A stretch of DNA of 64,000 nt from Galbibacter pacificus (GCF_029603165.1 NZ_JAQSVC010000002.1:434001-498000), one strand, 5' to 3'. Shown: positions 1 to 10,305, numbered from the stretch's first letter. Notes: generated from the sequence alone by a model not told the origin. A program made the numbers and translations.

Positions 1-203
1 GCAAAAATTATTCGCAATACATTGCAGAACTTCGGGTTTATCAAGCTGTCGAACTACTTAAAACCAATAAATACAAGCACTATACTATGGCTGCAATTGC
101 TTACGAATGCGGATTTAGCAGTATTTCATCATTTAATATTGCCTTTAAAAAAATTACCGGAAAGACCCCCGTTCAATATAAACAAACTGTTAAAGTTTAT
201 TAA
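1..203 (+). CDS. AraC-family regulator, C-terminal fragment (5' end outside window)
   Basis: Reading from base 3, the frame encodes the end of an AraC/XylS DNA-binding domain. The second helix-turn-helix is recognisable (IAYECGFSSISSFNIAFKK), followed by the family signature ending TGKTPVQYK, then TAA at 201-203. This motif is characteristic of AraC-type transcription activators. The sensor domain lies upstream of the window, so ligand and targets are unknown. A longer open frame at 22-264 on the same strand is a shadow. Confidence 0.85.
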   Translation, partial: KNYSQYIAELRVYQAVELLKTNKYKHYTMAAIAYECGFSSISSFNIAFKKITGKTPVQYKQTVKVY

Positions 204-286
204 AATATCCCATTTTGTTTTCCTAAATCATGATTTAAATAGATTTAACAGCATGATTAGATGATTTTCGTGAAAATTTCACGCGT

Positions 287-1867
287 ATGTTTTTCATTTG
301 GTTTATTTATTTTCTTTTTATTCAATTGGTACATTTTTTATCGACATGGAAATTATATAAAATGGCCGGAAGAAAAAGTTGGGAAGCCGCAACCCCTATA
401 TACAATGCCGTTATTTTAATGAAAATTATAAACCGGCCAACATGGTGGGTGATATTATTGTTTGTTCCCATTGTCAACTTAATCATGTTTCTGGTAATAT
501 GGGTTGAAACTATAAGGAGTTATGGTAAAAACACTCTATTGGATACATTTTTGGTTGTATGTAGTTTAGGATTGTATGTTGCATATCTAAACTATTTTTC
601 AATGGATTTATCATATATAAACAAAAGGTCATTGAAACCTAAAACATCCATCGGTGAATGGATAAGTTCTATGTTATTTGCCATTGTAGTTGCAACAATA
701 GTGCATACATATCTTGTTCAACCGTATGTAATACCTTCATCTTCACTTGAAAAAACGTTACTTGTTGGAGATTTTTTATTTGTAAGTAAAATTAATTACG
801 GAGCAAGGATTCCATTAACAACAATTGCTTTCCCGATGGTTCACGATACCATTCCAGTTATTAATTGCAAGTCGTATTTATTTAACGATGCTATTTCTAA
901 AAAGGAAACATCATGGTTTAATAAGTTTCAGCTCCCGTATTTGAGGTTGCCTGGTTTTCAACGAATAAAACGAAACGACCTTGTAGTGTTCAACCAACCT
1001 GCTGATACGCTTTTGGATATGAGCAACTTTCATCCAAACAGAAATTATTACAAGCCAATAGACAAAAAAACAAATTTAATTAAACGTTGTGTCGGTTTAC
1101 CTGGAGATACATTGTCCATTATCAATGGATATGTTTTTATAAATAATAAAAAATCAATACTGCCAAAAAATGCAAGGCTACAATTTGCATATTTTGTAGA
1201 AACCAAAGGAGGTAAGCTTACTCCAAAATATATGTACGAACGTTTTGGGGTTACCGACTGGTTTGGAGAAATTAAGCCCAGCTTATATTATTTTAAGTCA
1301 TTAACCAACAAAGCCGTCAAAAAGCTATTGAAAAACCCAAATGTTGTTGCCGCCAACAGAGACATGGTACAAATGGAAACCATTGTCCAAAAAGTTTTTC
1401 CATATTCGGGAGCATATAAAAATACTGTAAATCAATTTGAAGCAGTTTATATTCCAAAAGCAGGAAGAACCATTCAATTAAATAAAGGAATATTGCCGTT
1501 GTATAAAAGGGTAATTGAAGAATATGAACATAATGAATTAAAACTAAAAGGGAATCAAATATTTATCAATGGAAAAGAAGCAAAAACATATACCTTTAAA
1601 CAGGATTATTACTGGATGATGGGCGATAATAGGGATAATTCTATTGATTCCCGCTTTTGGGGTTTTGTTCCTTTTGACCATATTATTGGAAAACCTGTTC
1701 TTATTTGGTTCAGCTGGAATAAAAATGAAAAAGGGATTATAAAAAAAATACGTTGGAAGCGATTGTTGACTTCAGTTGAGGGTTCGTCAAAATCGTACTT
1801 TATATATTTTGCAATATTAACCCTTGCATACTTGGGCTATACAGCTTTTAGAAGAAATAGAAAGTAA
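287..1867 (+). CDS. lepB: Signal peptidase I
   Basis: Membrane serine protease that removes Sec signal peptides on the periplasmic side. Hydrophobic segments fill roughly residues 1-20, 50-75, 83-104 and 124-146. The catalytic box is PSSSLEKTLLVGD near 150-162, with Ser153 the expected nucleophile; the usual PSGSM is altered. Lys266 lies in KRCVGLPGD and is the expected general base. The signature GDNRDNSIDSRFWG starts near 446. At 526 residues it is much longer than the E. coli enzyme because of the N-terminal membrane region and an insertion between the Lys and GDNRD boxes, a layout familiar in Flavobacteriaceae. A C-terminal hydrophobic helix follows. Confidence 0.92.
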   Translation: MFFIWFIYFLFIQLVHFLSTWKLYKMAGRKSWEAATPIYNAVILMKIINRPTWWVILLFVPIVNLIMFLVIWVETIRSYGKNTLLDTFLVVCSLGLYVAYLNYFSMDLSYINKRSLKPKTSIGEWISSMLFAIVVATIVHTYLVQPYVIPSSSLEKTLLVGDFLFVSKINYGARIPLTTIAFPMVHDTIPVINCKSYLFNDAISKKETSWFNKFQLPYLRLPGFQRIKRNDLVVFNQPADTLLDMSNFHPNRNYYKPIDKKTNLIKRCVGLPGDTLSIINGYVFINNKKSILPKNARLQFAYFVETKGGKLTPKYMYERFGVTDWFGEIKPSLYYFKSLTNKAVKKLLKNPNVVAANRDMVQMETIVQKVFPYSGAYKNTVNQFEAVYIPKAGRTIQLNKGILPLYKRVIEEYEHNELKLKGNQIFINGKEAKTYTFKQDYYWMMGDNRDNSIDSRFWGFVPFDHIIGKPVLIWFSWNKNEKGIIKKIRWKRLLTSVEGSSKSYFIYFAILTLAYLGYTAFRRNRK

Positions 1868-1966
1868 CATTATAATGTTAATATTTCCCTAAAATCTAAG
1901 TTAATGTTTGTTTTTTGCAAGTAATCCTATGACAATATTTATTAACTTAATCAAAAAATAAAGAAT

Positions 1967-2434
1967 ATGGCCGACTTTAAACTTAACATTAACGGAGAAT
2001 CACGACAAGTAAGTATAGACCCTAATACCCCTATGCTATGGGTATTGCGCGATCACCTTCAATTAGTGGGCACCAAATTTGGTTGTGGCATTGCTCAATG
2101 CGGTGCATGTACCATCCATATTGAAGATGTAGCGGTACGCTCATGCCAATTGCCTGTTTCGGCGGTTGGCGAACAAAAAATCACCACCATTGAAGGCTTA
2201 TCAAAAGAAGGAGAGCATCCGGTGCAACAGGCATGGTTGGAGCAGGACGTACCACAATGCGGGTATTGCCAGGCCGGACAAATTATGTCGGCTACAGCCT
2301 TGCTTAAAGCTAACCCAAGCCCAACCGATGAAGAGATTGATCAAGCCATGAACGGCAATATATGCCGATGTGGTACTTATACACGCATCAAGAAAGCAAT
2401 TAAATCGGCTGCAACCACAGCACAGAATAGTTAG
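1967..2434 (+). CDS. iorA: Isoquinoline 1-oxidoreductase-type small subunit, [2Fe-2S] protein
   Basis: Small electron-transfer subunit of a xanthine-oxidase-family molybdenum hydroxylase. The N-terminal plant-type ferredoxin cluster is seen as [16 protein letters not shown], and the C-terminal cluster as [10 protein letters not shown] plus GNICRCGTY. The 155-residue length is typical. It is 50 bp upstream of the molybdopterin subunit, so the two are very likely co-transcribed. No FAD subunit lies nearby, which fits the two-subunit IorAB type using a membrane or cytochrome electron acceptor. The real substrate cannot be told from sequence. Confidence 0.9.
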   Translation: MADFKLNINGESRQVSIDPNTPMLWVLRDHLQLVGTKFGCGIAQCGACTIHIEDVAVRSCQLPVSAVGEQKITTIEGLSKEGEHPVQQAWLEQDVPQCGYCQAGQIMSATALLKANPSPTDEEIDQAMNGNICRCGTYTRIKKAIKSAATTAQNS

Positions 2435-2484
2435 TTATTCAATTTTGCTAATCACATTTATCACTAATCACTAAAAATAATATC

Positions 2485-4743
2485 GTGGCACTTATAAAAA
2501 CATCATATGGAAGAAGATCGTTCTTGAAAACTTCGGCTATGGCCGGTGGCGGACTCGTAGTTGGGTTTAGTTGGCTTGCATCGTGCAATCCTTCGCCTAA
2601 GGAAGTAGCAGAAATGCCCAAAGAATGGTTTGAAATTAACGGATATCTTAAAATAGGCGATAATGGCATGGCAACTATTATGTCGCCGAACCCCGAAATA
2701 GGTCAGAATGTAAAAACATCCATGCCTATGATCGTGGCCGAAGAGCTGGACATAGACTGGAACAACGTACTTGTTGAGCAGGCTCCGCTTAATACTACTA
2801 TTTTTATACGGCAACTGGCTGGAGGAAGTCAATCCATCCGTCAAGGATGGGACGGTTTACGTATGGCCGGAGCAACTGCAAGGCATATGTTAAAACAGGC
2901 CGCGGCAAAACAATGGGAAGTGCCCGTAGAAGAAGTAACTACAGAAGCAGGCGTAATTCACCATAAAAGCAGCAACCGTTCGGTAGGTTATGGCGAAGTA
3001 GCTTCATTGGCGGCAACTTTGACCGCCCCCGAGGAGGTTGAATTAAAAAGCTTGGACGAGTTTAAAATTATTGGTACGGCAACCAGAAACGTAGACGGAA
3101 AGAAAATCGTAACCGGAAAACCTTTGTTCGGGATCGATCAATATGAAGAAGGAATGCTTACTGCTATGATTGTGCATCCGCCAGCGTTTGGACTTACCTT
3201 AAAGTCTTTTGATGATGCCGAAGCACGTAAAATGCCGGGAATTAAAGATGTTTTCAGTATAAAAACTTATGAGAAAGGAAAAGCCAAAAGCATGTTTGAT
3301 GCCGATGCTTTTCCCGAGCTGATTGTGGTTGTGGGTAATTCTACATGGGAAGTAATGAACGCAAAGAAGACCATAAAAGCCGAATGGCAACCTTTTGAGG
3401 GTTATGAGGAGGAGTTTGCCAATTTTTCGGGCGATGGCTCTTTCTCTGTAAAAGTTCCCGGTGGGATGGAAAATACCAATAGCCACAAAGAAAAAATGGA
3501 AGCATTATCGGCTAAATTGGCCAAAGAGGCCCGAAAAGATGGCAATCCGGCTTCAGCATTTAAAAAAGCCGCTAAAATAGTAGAACGTAGCTATACAGCT
3601 CCTTTTTTGGCGCACAATACCATGGAGCCCATGAACTTTTTTGCCAATGTAACGGCAGATAAGGCTATTTTAAGCGGCCCCATTCAAACGCCGGAATTTA
3701 TGGAGAAATCGGTTTCGTCTCGAATCGGACTTCCTTTAGACAAAATTGAAATACAAATGACACGCCAAGGTGGAGGTTTTGGGCGTAGGCTATACGGCCA
3801 TTTTGTAGTGGAAGCCGCTGTAATTTCACAAAAAATGAAAGCTCCCGTTAAATTGGTTTATACCCGTGAAGACGATATGAGTTTTGGTAATTACCGACCT
3901 GCATATCACGCCAGATATAGGGCTGCACTTGACGAGGATAATAACTTAATTGGTTTCCATGTAAGGGCAGGAGGCATCCCCGAAAGTCCGCTGTTTGCCA
4001 ATAGGTTCCCGGCGGGGGCGGTCGAAAATTACTTGGCCGAATCGTGGGACGTACCATCCAATATTTCGGTAGGTGCATTTCGCGCACCACGCTCCAATTT
4101 TATTGCCGGAGCGGAACAGTCCTTTCTAGACGAAGTTGCCGAAGCTGCCGGAAAGGATCCTATTGAATTTAGGATTGAACTTTTTGAAAAAGCTAAAAAT
4201 AATCCCGTTGGCGAAAACAACGATTATGATGCCGAACGTTATGCGGGAGTACTAAAATTGGCCCGTGAAAAATCTGGATGGAACGGAAATACAACCGGAA
4301 ATGTATACCGGGGCGTTTCTGCTTATTATTGCCATAATTCGTATGTGGCCAATATTTTGGACATGGAAATGAAAGAAGATAAACCAGTGGTTAAAAAAGT
4401 ATTTTGTGCCGTGGACTGTGGCTTGGTGGTAAACCCGATTGCCGCCACCAATATGGTGGAAGGCGGCACCGTTGACGGTATTGGGCACGCCATGTATAGT
4501 GGGTTGACTTTTAAAGACGGTAAACCCGAACAGGTAAATTTTGACCGCTACCGGTTAATACGCCACAGCGAAGCCCCAAAAGATATTGAAGTGCATTTTG
4601 TTAAAAATAACGAGCACCCAACGGGATTGGGCGAACCACCTTTTCCTCCAATCATGGGGGCCTTGGCCAATGCGTTATATAAAGCAACCGGACAACGGCA
4701 TTACGACCAACCGTTTATAACCAAGCGTCCGGTCGTGAGCTAA
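2485..4743 (+). CDS. iorB: Isoquinoline 1-oxidoreductase-type large subunit (molybdopterin-binding), Tat-exported
   Basis: Large catalytic subunit of an aldehyde/xanthine-oxidase-family hydroxylase. The start is GTG at 2485; it gives a twin-arginine leader (YGRRSFLKTSAMAGGG) followed by a hydrophobic stretch and Cys, so the complex is probably exported folded and may be lipid-anchored. Molybdopterin motifs include the glycine-rich RQGGGFGRR and GLGEPPFPP, whose Glu is the expected base. Duplicated dehydrogenase-like regions are typical of the IorB group, and 752 residues is a normal length. A strong terminator follows, closing an iorAB unit. Confidence 0.9.
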   Translation: MALIKTSYGRRSFLKTSAMAGGGLVVGFSWLASCNPSPKEVAEMPKEWFEINGYLKIGDNGMATIMSPNPEIGQNVKTSMPMIVAEELDIDWNNVLVEQAPLNTTIFIRQLAGGSQSIRQGWDGLRMAGATARHMLKQAAAKQWEVPVEEVTTEAGVIHHKSSNRSVGYGEVASLAATLTAPEEVELKSLDEFKIIGTATRNVDGKKIVTGKPLFGIDQYEEGMLTAMIVHPPAFGLTLKSFDDAEARKMPGIKDVFSIKTYEKGKAKSMFDADAFPELIVVVGNSTWEVMNAKKTIKAEWQPFEGYEEEFANFSGDGSFSVKVPGGMENTNSHKEKMEALSAKLAKEARKDGNPASAFKKAAKIVERSYTAPFLAHNTMEPMNFFANVTADKAILSGPIQTPEFMEKSVSSRIGLPLDKIEIQMTRQGGGFGRRLYGHFVVEAAVISQKMKAPVKLVYTREDDMSFGNYRPAYHARYRAALDEDNNLIGFHVRAGGIPESPLFANRFPAGAVENYLAESWDVPSNISVGAFRAPRSNFIAGAEQSFLDEVAEAAGKDPIEFRIELFEKAKNNPVGENNDYDAERYAGVLKLAREKSGWNGNTTGNVYRGVSAYYCHNSYVANILDMEMKEDKPVVKKVFCAVDCGLVVNPIAATNMVEGGTVDGIGHAMYSGLTFKDGKPEQVNFDRYRLIRHSEAPKDIEVHFVKNNEHPTGLGEPPFPPIMGALANALYKATGQRHYDQPFITKRPVVS

Positions 4744-4764
4744 TACTAGTGATATTGAAAAGAT

Positions 4765-4807
4765 AAAAGAGTCGAAATATTTTTTGAATATTTCGACTCT
4801 TTTTTTA
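4765..4807 (+). terminator. Rho-independent terminator of iorAB
   Basis: A near-perfect inverted repeat (AAAAGAGTCGAAATATT and its complement) with a 5-nt loop is followed by seven Ts, 22 bp after the iorB stop codon. Confidence 0.9.
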
Positions 4808-5058
4808 GGGGCTAGATTAACGTGGTTTCTTGATTGATTTTTTTATACTGAAATGAAATTATTCACGTTTATATAAAGACATGATCAATCCATTGATTAT
4901 GATTTTAAATTAGTTGATAGACACTTGCTAACTGTTATTAGTGAACAATCAAGTCCACTGGCAACAAATAGCACCATAACTCCATAGCAAAACCATCAAT
5001 AGAAAAAGAGACCCTTCTTCGTTTATCTACTTGTTAACTCATTAACTTATAGATATTA

Positions 5059-5090
5059 TGCGACTTCTCCTTCGTCGAAGTGACTAAAAC
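5059..5090. repeat. Interspersed intergenic repeat, copy 1
   Basis: The stretch CGACTTCTCCTTCGTCGAAG continuing TGACTAAA contains an ACTTC/GAAGT dyad. It recurs almost unchanged at 62194-62223 and in degraded form near 9402. It sits in the 410-bp gap before the M1 peptidase (4808-5217), in which I see no other gene. Confidence 0.6.
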
Positions 5091-5217
5091 CAGAAACCAA
5101 AAATATTAAATCTTGAACCATGTACTTAAAAAACTTTCCCTTGTTAGCTTATTTCCTCATTACATTATGGGCTAGTTTTTAATAAAATGTTACTTTGGCA
5201 GTATAATTAAACAATCC

Positions 5218-7296
5218 ATGAAGTTATACATAAGTGCAATATTTTTAGTTGCTTCCTTCTTTGGCCTTGCCCAGCAGACTGCCTATATTGATGTTAAAAA
5301 AGCAGATATTGACATAAAAATAATTCCAGAAAAAGAGCAGGTTTCCGGAAATGTTGTTTATTCGTTTGAAATTATAAAGGCTATAGATTCAATGATAATC
5401 GATGCCAAACAAATGCAGGTTTCCGAAGTTTTTTTAAATGATAAACCAGTCGACTTCACCTACAATAAAACACAGATTATACTAAATCATTCATTTAATA
5501 AAAAAGATTTAAATACGTTTAAAATCAAATATTTATGTAATCCTAAAAAGGCAATGTATTTTATTTCTTCTGAAGAAAACGGCATTGATCAGGTTTGGAC
5601 GCAGGGGCAGGGCAAGTACACATCTAATTGGTTGCCCAGCTTTGACGATATGAATGAAAAAATTGAATTCGACATGTCCATTTCTGTTCCCCAATCATAC
5701 GGGGTTGTTGCCAACGGAAAATTAAAGACCAAAAAGAGCAGGGGCAATTTAACCACTTGGGAGTTTGACATGAAAAACCCAATGAGCAGTTATCTATTGG
5801 CCTTGGTAATTGGCAATTATAAAATAAAAGAAGACAGCGCTGCAAGCGGAATCCCGCTGGAAATGTATTACAATCCGCACGATAAAGATTTGGTAGCACC
5901 TACTTACAGGTATTCCAAAAAAATATTTGACTATCTGGAAACCGAGATTGGGGTTTCCTTTCCATGGCAAAATTACAAGCAGGTTCCGGTAAAAGACTTT
6001 TTGTATGCGGGGATGGAAAACACATCGCTAACAATTTTTTCGAATAGTTATATGGTCGATTCCATAGGTTATACCGACAAAAATTATATCAACGTAAATG
6101 CTCATGAACTGGCGCATCAATGGTTTGGCGATTTGGTGACAGAAGAAAACAGCACCCACCACTGGCTACAGGAAGGATTTGCCACTTACTTTGCTTTGTT
6201 GGCCGAAAGGGAAATTTTTGGTGATGATTATTTTTATGTACAATTGTTTCATACGGCCAAGCAACTGGAAGAACTTTCCAATAATGGAGGAGAAAGTTTG
6301 TTGGATCCGCATGCAAGCAGTCTTACCTTTTATCAGCGGGGCGCATGGGCTATTTTTGCGTTGAGGAATTTAATAGGGGACAGGGCTTTTAAAAAATCGA
6401 TAAAAAAATACCTAAACGATTATGCCTTTAAAAATGCAAATACAAACGATTTTATCAATATTGCCTCCGCTAAAAGTCAGACCAAATTGGAAGACTTCGT
6501 ACAAACGTGGTTTGTGGATAAAAAATTTCCAATAGCCGAAGCCCAGAACCTATTAAAAGAAAATACCTTAGCCAAAGAATTGCTGCGGGTCGATAAAATG
6601 GATAAAACCGGACTGCTAAGTTATGCCGAACAGCATCCCGAAATTTATATTGATACTACACAAACAGAAATTGTTGGGTTACTGCTAAAAAAATTAAAAT
6701 CCTATTCCGTTACCGAAACCCAAACAGCCTACAAAAAGGCAATCAATTCCAACAATATTAAAAACAGGCAAGCCGTGGCCATGTATCTGGACACGGTGCC
6801 AACGGCGCTCCAAAAATCTTTCGAAAGCCTTCTTAAGGACAAGAGTTATGTTACTATAGAAAATGCATTGATGAAACTCTGGGTCAACTTTCCACAAAAT
6901 AGGAACCAATATTTAAATACCACGGAAGGAATTGTAGGCTTTAAGGACAAAAATATAGAAACACTTTGGCTTACATTGGCCTTAATTACACCAGCCTACA
7001 AAACGGATACAAAAATGCAATATTACCAACGGTTAGTATCGTATACATCGCCTTATCAACATTTTGAGGTTAGGCAGCACGCATTTGAATATTTGTTCCA
7101 AATACAGGCTTTTAACGAAGAATCACTAAAAAATTTAATTCAGGCTTGTAAGCACCCGGTTTGGCAATTTTCTAAATTTTCTAAAGGTCTGCTCACGGAA
7201 TTATTAAAAAACGAAGATTATAGAATGGTGTTGAAAAATATAATGCCACAACTGGATAAAACTTCCCAAAGTTTTTTAAGTAATCAATTAAAATAA
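5218..7296 (+). CDS. M1-family metalloaminopeptidase, exported
   Basis: Zinc aminopeptidase removing N-terminal residues from peptides, probably in the periplasm. A signal peptide covers about residues 1-19 (hydrophobic stretch ending FGLAQQ). The GxMEN exopeptidase motif is at 265-268 (GMEN). The zinc site is H296-E297-L-A-H300, with the third ligand E319 in WLQEGFATY, the exact HExxH-x18-E spacing. The N-terminal beta domain and C-terminal helical domain fit the family, and 692 residues is normal. It appears monocistronic. Peptide specificity is unknown. Confidence 0.92.
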   Translation: MKLYISAIFLVASFFGLAQQTAYIDVKKADIDIKIIPEKEQVSGNVVYSFEIIKAIDSMIIDAKQMQVSEVFLNDKPVDFTYNKTQIILNHSFNKKDLNTFKIKYLCNPKKAMYFISSEENGIDQVWTQGQGKYTSNWLPSFDDMNEKIEFDMSISVPQSYGVVANGKLKTKKSRGNLTTWEFDMKNPMSSYLLALVIGNYKIKEDSAASGIPLEMYYNPHDKDLVAPTYRYSKKIFDYLETEIGVSFPWQNYKQVPVKDFLYAGMENTSLTIFSNSYMVDSIGYTDKNYINVNAHELAHQWFGDLVTEENSTHHWLQEGFATYFALLAEREIFGDDYFYVQLFHTAKQLEELSNNGGESLLDPHASSLTFYQRGAWAIFALRNLIGDRAFKKSIKKYLNDYAFKNANTNDFINIASAKSQTKLEDFVQTWFVDKKFPIAEAQNLLKENTLAKELLRVDKMDKTGLLSYAEQHPEIYIDTTQTEIVGLLLKKLKSYSVTETQTAYKKAINSNNIKNRQAVAMYLDTVPTALQKSFESLLKDKSYVTIENALMKLWVNFPQNRNQYLNTTEGIVGFKDKNIETLWLTLALITPAYKTDTKMQYYQRLVSYTSPYQHFEVRQHAFEYLFQIQAFNEESLKNLIQACKHPVWQFSKFSKGLLTELLKNEDYRMVLKNIMPQLDKTSQSFLSNQLK

Positions 7297-7346
7297 TATT
7301 TTTAGCTGATGGAAATTAAAAGAGGGCCAAACAAAACACAACCTAA

Positions 7347-8252
7347 ATGAAAGCATTGGTAATATCGGGAGGTGGAAGTAAGGGCGCTTTTGCCGGTGGC
7401 GTAGCACAATACCTTATTGAAGAATTAAAAAGGGATTACGATATATTTTTAGGCACTTCAACCGGAAGCCTTTTGGTAAACCATTTGGCACTGAACAAAG
7501 TAGAAAAAATAAAAGAAGTATATACCTCGGTAAACAATCAAAGTATTTTCAATATTTGTCCGTTTCATATCAAAGAAAAATACGGCGTCCAGCAAATAAG
7601 TATCAACCATTTTAATGTTGTCAGGAATTTTTTAAGGGGAAGCAAAACTTTTGGCGAAAGTGAAAACTTAAAACAACTTATAAGAAATACCCTTACCGAA
7701 GAAGAATTTTTGGAGCTTAAGCACGGCGAAAAAGAAGTTATAGTAACCGTATCCAACCTCTCCTTAAATCAAGTGGAATATAAATCGGTAAACGATTTTG
7801 AGTATGATGAATTTTGCGACTGGGTATGGATTTCCAGTAATTACACGCCGTTTATGAGCCTTGTAAGAAAGTATGGTTGTGAATATGCCGATGGTGGCCT
7901 TGGAACCATGGTCCCGATCGAGGAGGCCATCAAGCGGGGCGCCACCGAAATAGACGCCATTATTTTGCAAACCGAAGTAACACAGCTAAACCGGTTGCCG
8001 TCCAGAAACCCTTTTTCGCTTTTAACGACCATGTTTAGTTTTATGTTAGACAGAATTGAATATCAAAACATAAGAATTGGTAAATTTGTGGCCACAAATA
8101 ACAATGCAATTATAAATTTTTATTATACACCTACAATCCTAACAACCAATTCTTTAATCTTTAACAAGGGAAAAATGACAAAATGGTGGCAAAGTGGTTA
8201 TGATTTTGCTAAATTTAAAAACCAAGAAACGAGCCAGCTTGAAATTGAATAG
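7347..8252 (+). CDS. Patatin-like phospholipase, copy 1
   Basis: Serine acyl hydrolase with a Ser-Asp dyad. The oxyanion loop SGGGSKG is at 7-13, the nucleophile elbow GTSTG at 36-40 (Ser38), and the catalytic Asp182 is in YADGGLG. There is no signal peptide, so it should act on phospholipids from the cytoplasmic side. The next gene is a close paralogue with the same residues in the same positions. Substrate is unknown; the family is typically a lipid acyl hydrolase. Confidence 0.88.
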   Translation: MKALVISGGGSKGAFAGGVAQYLIEELKRDYDIFLGTSTGSLLVNHLALNKVEKIKEVYTSVNNQSIFNICPFHIKEKYGVQQISINHFNVVRNFLRGSKTFGESENLKQLIRNTLTEEEFLELKHGEKEVIVTVSNLSLNQVEYKSVNDFEYDEFCDWVWISSNYTPFMSLVRKYGCEYADGGLGTMVPIEEAIKRGATEIDAIILQTEVTQLNRLPSRNPFSLLTTMFSFMLDRIEYQNIRIGKFVATNNNAIINFYYTPTILTTNSLIFNKGKMTKWWQSGYDFAKFKNQETSQLEIE

Positions 8253-8354
8253 CTTTTTTGAAAGTTTAAAAATGAGTTTAGAAAAAAGAAATACGGCCGA
8301 AAATAAAACCTAAGTCGAAAATTTTAGCAGAAAACAACAAACAACAAAAAGCAT

Positions 8355-9272
8355 ATGCGCGCATTAGTAATTAGTGGTGGTGGAAGCAAGGGAGCCTTTG
8401 CAGGCGGAGTTGCTCAATATTTAATTGAAAACGAAGGAAGGGATTACGACATTTATTTGGGGACCTCTACGGGAAGCCTTTTAATTCCGCATTTGGCAAA
8501 TAGAAACATTCAAAAAATATACGAGGTCTATACAACCGTAAATCAGCGTAAAATATTCAGTAACAATCCATTTGTAACAAGAAAAAAAGGAGATAAGGAA
8601 TATGTGGCCATTAATTACCTAAATGTAATGTGGCAACTTATAAAACGCAAAAGGACCTTTGGTGAAAGTAAAAACTTAAGAAAACAGATAAACAAAAATT
8701 TTTCAGAAGAAGAATTTCAACTTCTAAAAGAAAAAGGAAAAGACGTTGTTGTTACGGTAAGTAACCTATCCATGAACAGGGTAGAGTATAAGTCTATTAC
8801 GGACCATAGTTATGAAGATTTTTGCGATTGGATCTGGATGTCGTGCAATTATGTGCCTTTTATGTCGCTGGCAAAGAAAAACGGCTTCGAGTATGCCGAC
8901 GGCGGTCTAGGTTGTGTAATTCCAATTCGTGAGGCCATTAAAATGGGAGCTACCGAGGTGGATGCCATTATTTTGGAAACGGAAAATATGGAACATAAAA
9001 AAGTGTTGGGCAAAAACCCTTTTTCATTGATGGTAAACCTTTATAGTTTTGTTTTGGACCAATTGGAGTCGCATGATATTATTGAAGGGAAATTGGCGGC
9101 CATCAACAAAGATGTAAAATTGAATACCTATTTTACACCAACCAGGCTTACCGAAAATTCGCTTTACTTCAACAATAAATTAATGACAGAATGGTGGGAA
9201 CAAGGAAAAGTGTATGCCCACGAACGTGTAAAGGCCCAAAAAGATGTTAAAAAAGTAAACATGGCCGGTTGA
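8355..9272 (+). CDS. Patatin-like phospholipase, copy 2
   Basis: Tandem paralogue of the preceding gene, 102 bp downstream. The first 20 residues are nearly identical; SGGGSKG, GTSTG (Ser38) and DGG (Asp182) occupy identical positions. The C-terminal third diverges more, suggesting an older duplication with separate specialisation. It is cytosolic by sequence. The 408-bp gap that follows holds only repeats. Confidence 0.88.
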   Translation: MRALVISGGGSKGAFAGGVAQYLIENEGRDYDIYLGTSTGSLLIPHLANRNIQKIYEVYTTVNQRKIFSNNPFVTRKKGDKEYVAINYLNVMWQLIKRKRTFGESKNLRKQINKNFSEEEFQLLKEKGKDVVVTVSNLSMNRVEYKSITDHSYEDFCDWIWMSCNYVPFMSLAKKNGFEYADGGLGCVIPIREAIKMGATEVDAIILETENMEHKKVLGKNPFSLMVNLYSFVLDQLESHDIIEGKLAAINKDVKLNTYFTPTRLTENSLYFNNKLMTEWWEQGKVYAHERVKAQKDVKKVNMAG

Positions 9273-9680
9273 TGATTGTTTTGATGAAGGCGGTAAGATT
9301 TATTATTAAGGGAATAGGGATTAGCGATAAGGGATTTAGTTATATTGTTAACAGTTAATTGGGTAATATCATAACAGCATAACAACGTAGCATCATAGTA
9401 TGAGATTTTTCAATAGGTTGAAGTGAATTGGCTTCGTATAGCAGTTAGAAAAAGTTAATAGTTACCGCCAAACAAAGAGAATTGTTAACAGTTAATTGTT
9501 GTCACTGGTAATATCATAGCAATGTAACAACATAACAACAAGAATAGGTCAATTAACATTTAACAAATAACAGAAAAATATAAACTTTGAATCTTTGCAA
9601 CTTTGAACCTCTGGACCTCAACTTTCAACAGCATAACAACATAGGATCGTAACAGCATAACAATAAAAAAAAGTAACAAA
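9273..9680. repeat. Gene-free region rich in short host repeats
   Basis: Contains several copies of a TTGTTAACAGTTAATTG-like motif (near 9348 and 9483), repeated AACAGCATAACAACATAG-type strings, a CTCTGGAC string near 9610 and a degraded relative of the 5059 repeat at 9402-9425. The same word families recur together at 62130-62225. No coding frame is supported. Confidence 0.5.
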
Positions 9681-10304
9681 ATGGCTGAATTAATCCGTAT
9701 TTATGAAGAAAATCCCAACCCCAAGGAAATAAAAAGGGTTGTTGATGTATTGCGGAATGGCGGGCTGGTTATTTATCCAACAGATACGGTTTACGGTCTG
9801 GGTTGCGATATAACCAATTCCAAAGCCTTGCAACGCATTGCGCGTATTAAAGGTGTAAAGTTGGAAAAGGCCAACCTTTCATTTATTTGTGCCGATTTGA
9901 GCAACTTGTCCGATTATGTACGCCAGATAGACACGCCGACTTTTAAAATCCTCAAACGGACATTGCCGGGGCCTTATACGTTTATTTTGCCAGGAAACAA
10001 CAATCTCCCAAAGGATTTTAAAAAAAAGAAAACCGTCGGGATACGGGTGCCAGACAATGCCATTGCCAAGATTTTGGTGGAGCAATTGGGAAACCCCATC
10101 GTTTCGACTTCCATACGCGATGATGACGAATTGATAGAATATACCACAGACCCCGAGTTGATTCATGAAAAATGGGACAATCTTGTAGATATTGTTATTG
10201 ACGGAGGTTATGGAGATAATGTGGCATCGACCGTAATCGACCTTTCGGGCGCAGAACCTGTAATTCTCCGTGAGGGTAAAGGAGATATAGACGAATTTTT
10301 ATAA
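9681..10304 (+). CDS. Sua5/YciO/TsaC-family protein (threonylcarbamoyl-AMP synthase-like)
   Basis: Belongs to the Sua5/YciO/YrdC fold family, whose TsaC members make threonylcarbamoyl-AMP for the t6A37 modification of ANN-decoding tRNAs. Seen here are GGLVIYPTDTVYGLGCD near the N-terminus, LPGPYTFILP, and the ending ASTVIDLSG...ILREGKG. The 207-residue length and absence of a C-terminal Sua5 domain fit TsaC/YciO; a YciO-type paralogue without full t6A activity is possible. A glycosyltransferase starts one base after the stop codon. Confidence 0.8.
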   Translation: MAELIRIYEENPNPKEIKRVVDVLRNGGLVIYPTDTVYGLGCDITNSKALQRIARIKGVKLEKANLSFICADLSNLSDYVRQIDTPTFKILKRTLPGPYTFILPGNNNLPKDFKKKKTVGIRVPDNAIAKILVEQLGNPIVSTSIRDDDELIEYTTDPELIHEKWDNLVDIVIDGGYGDNVASTVIDLSGAEPVILREGKGDIDEFL

Positions 10305-10305
10305 A

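Noticed and set aside
9348-9370. GTTAATT strings in host repeats as members of the phage promoter set
   Set aside because: They lack the C-rich box 15-16 bp upstream and belong to the host intergenic repeat family.
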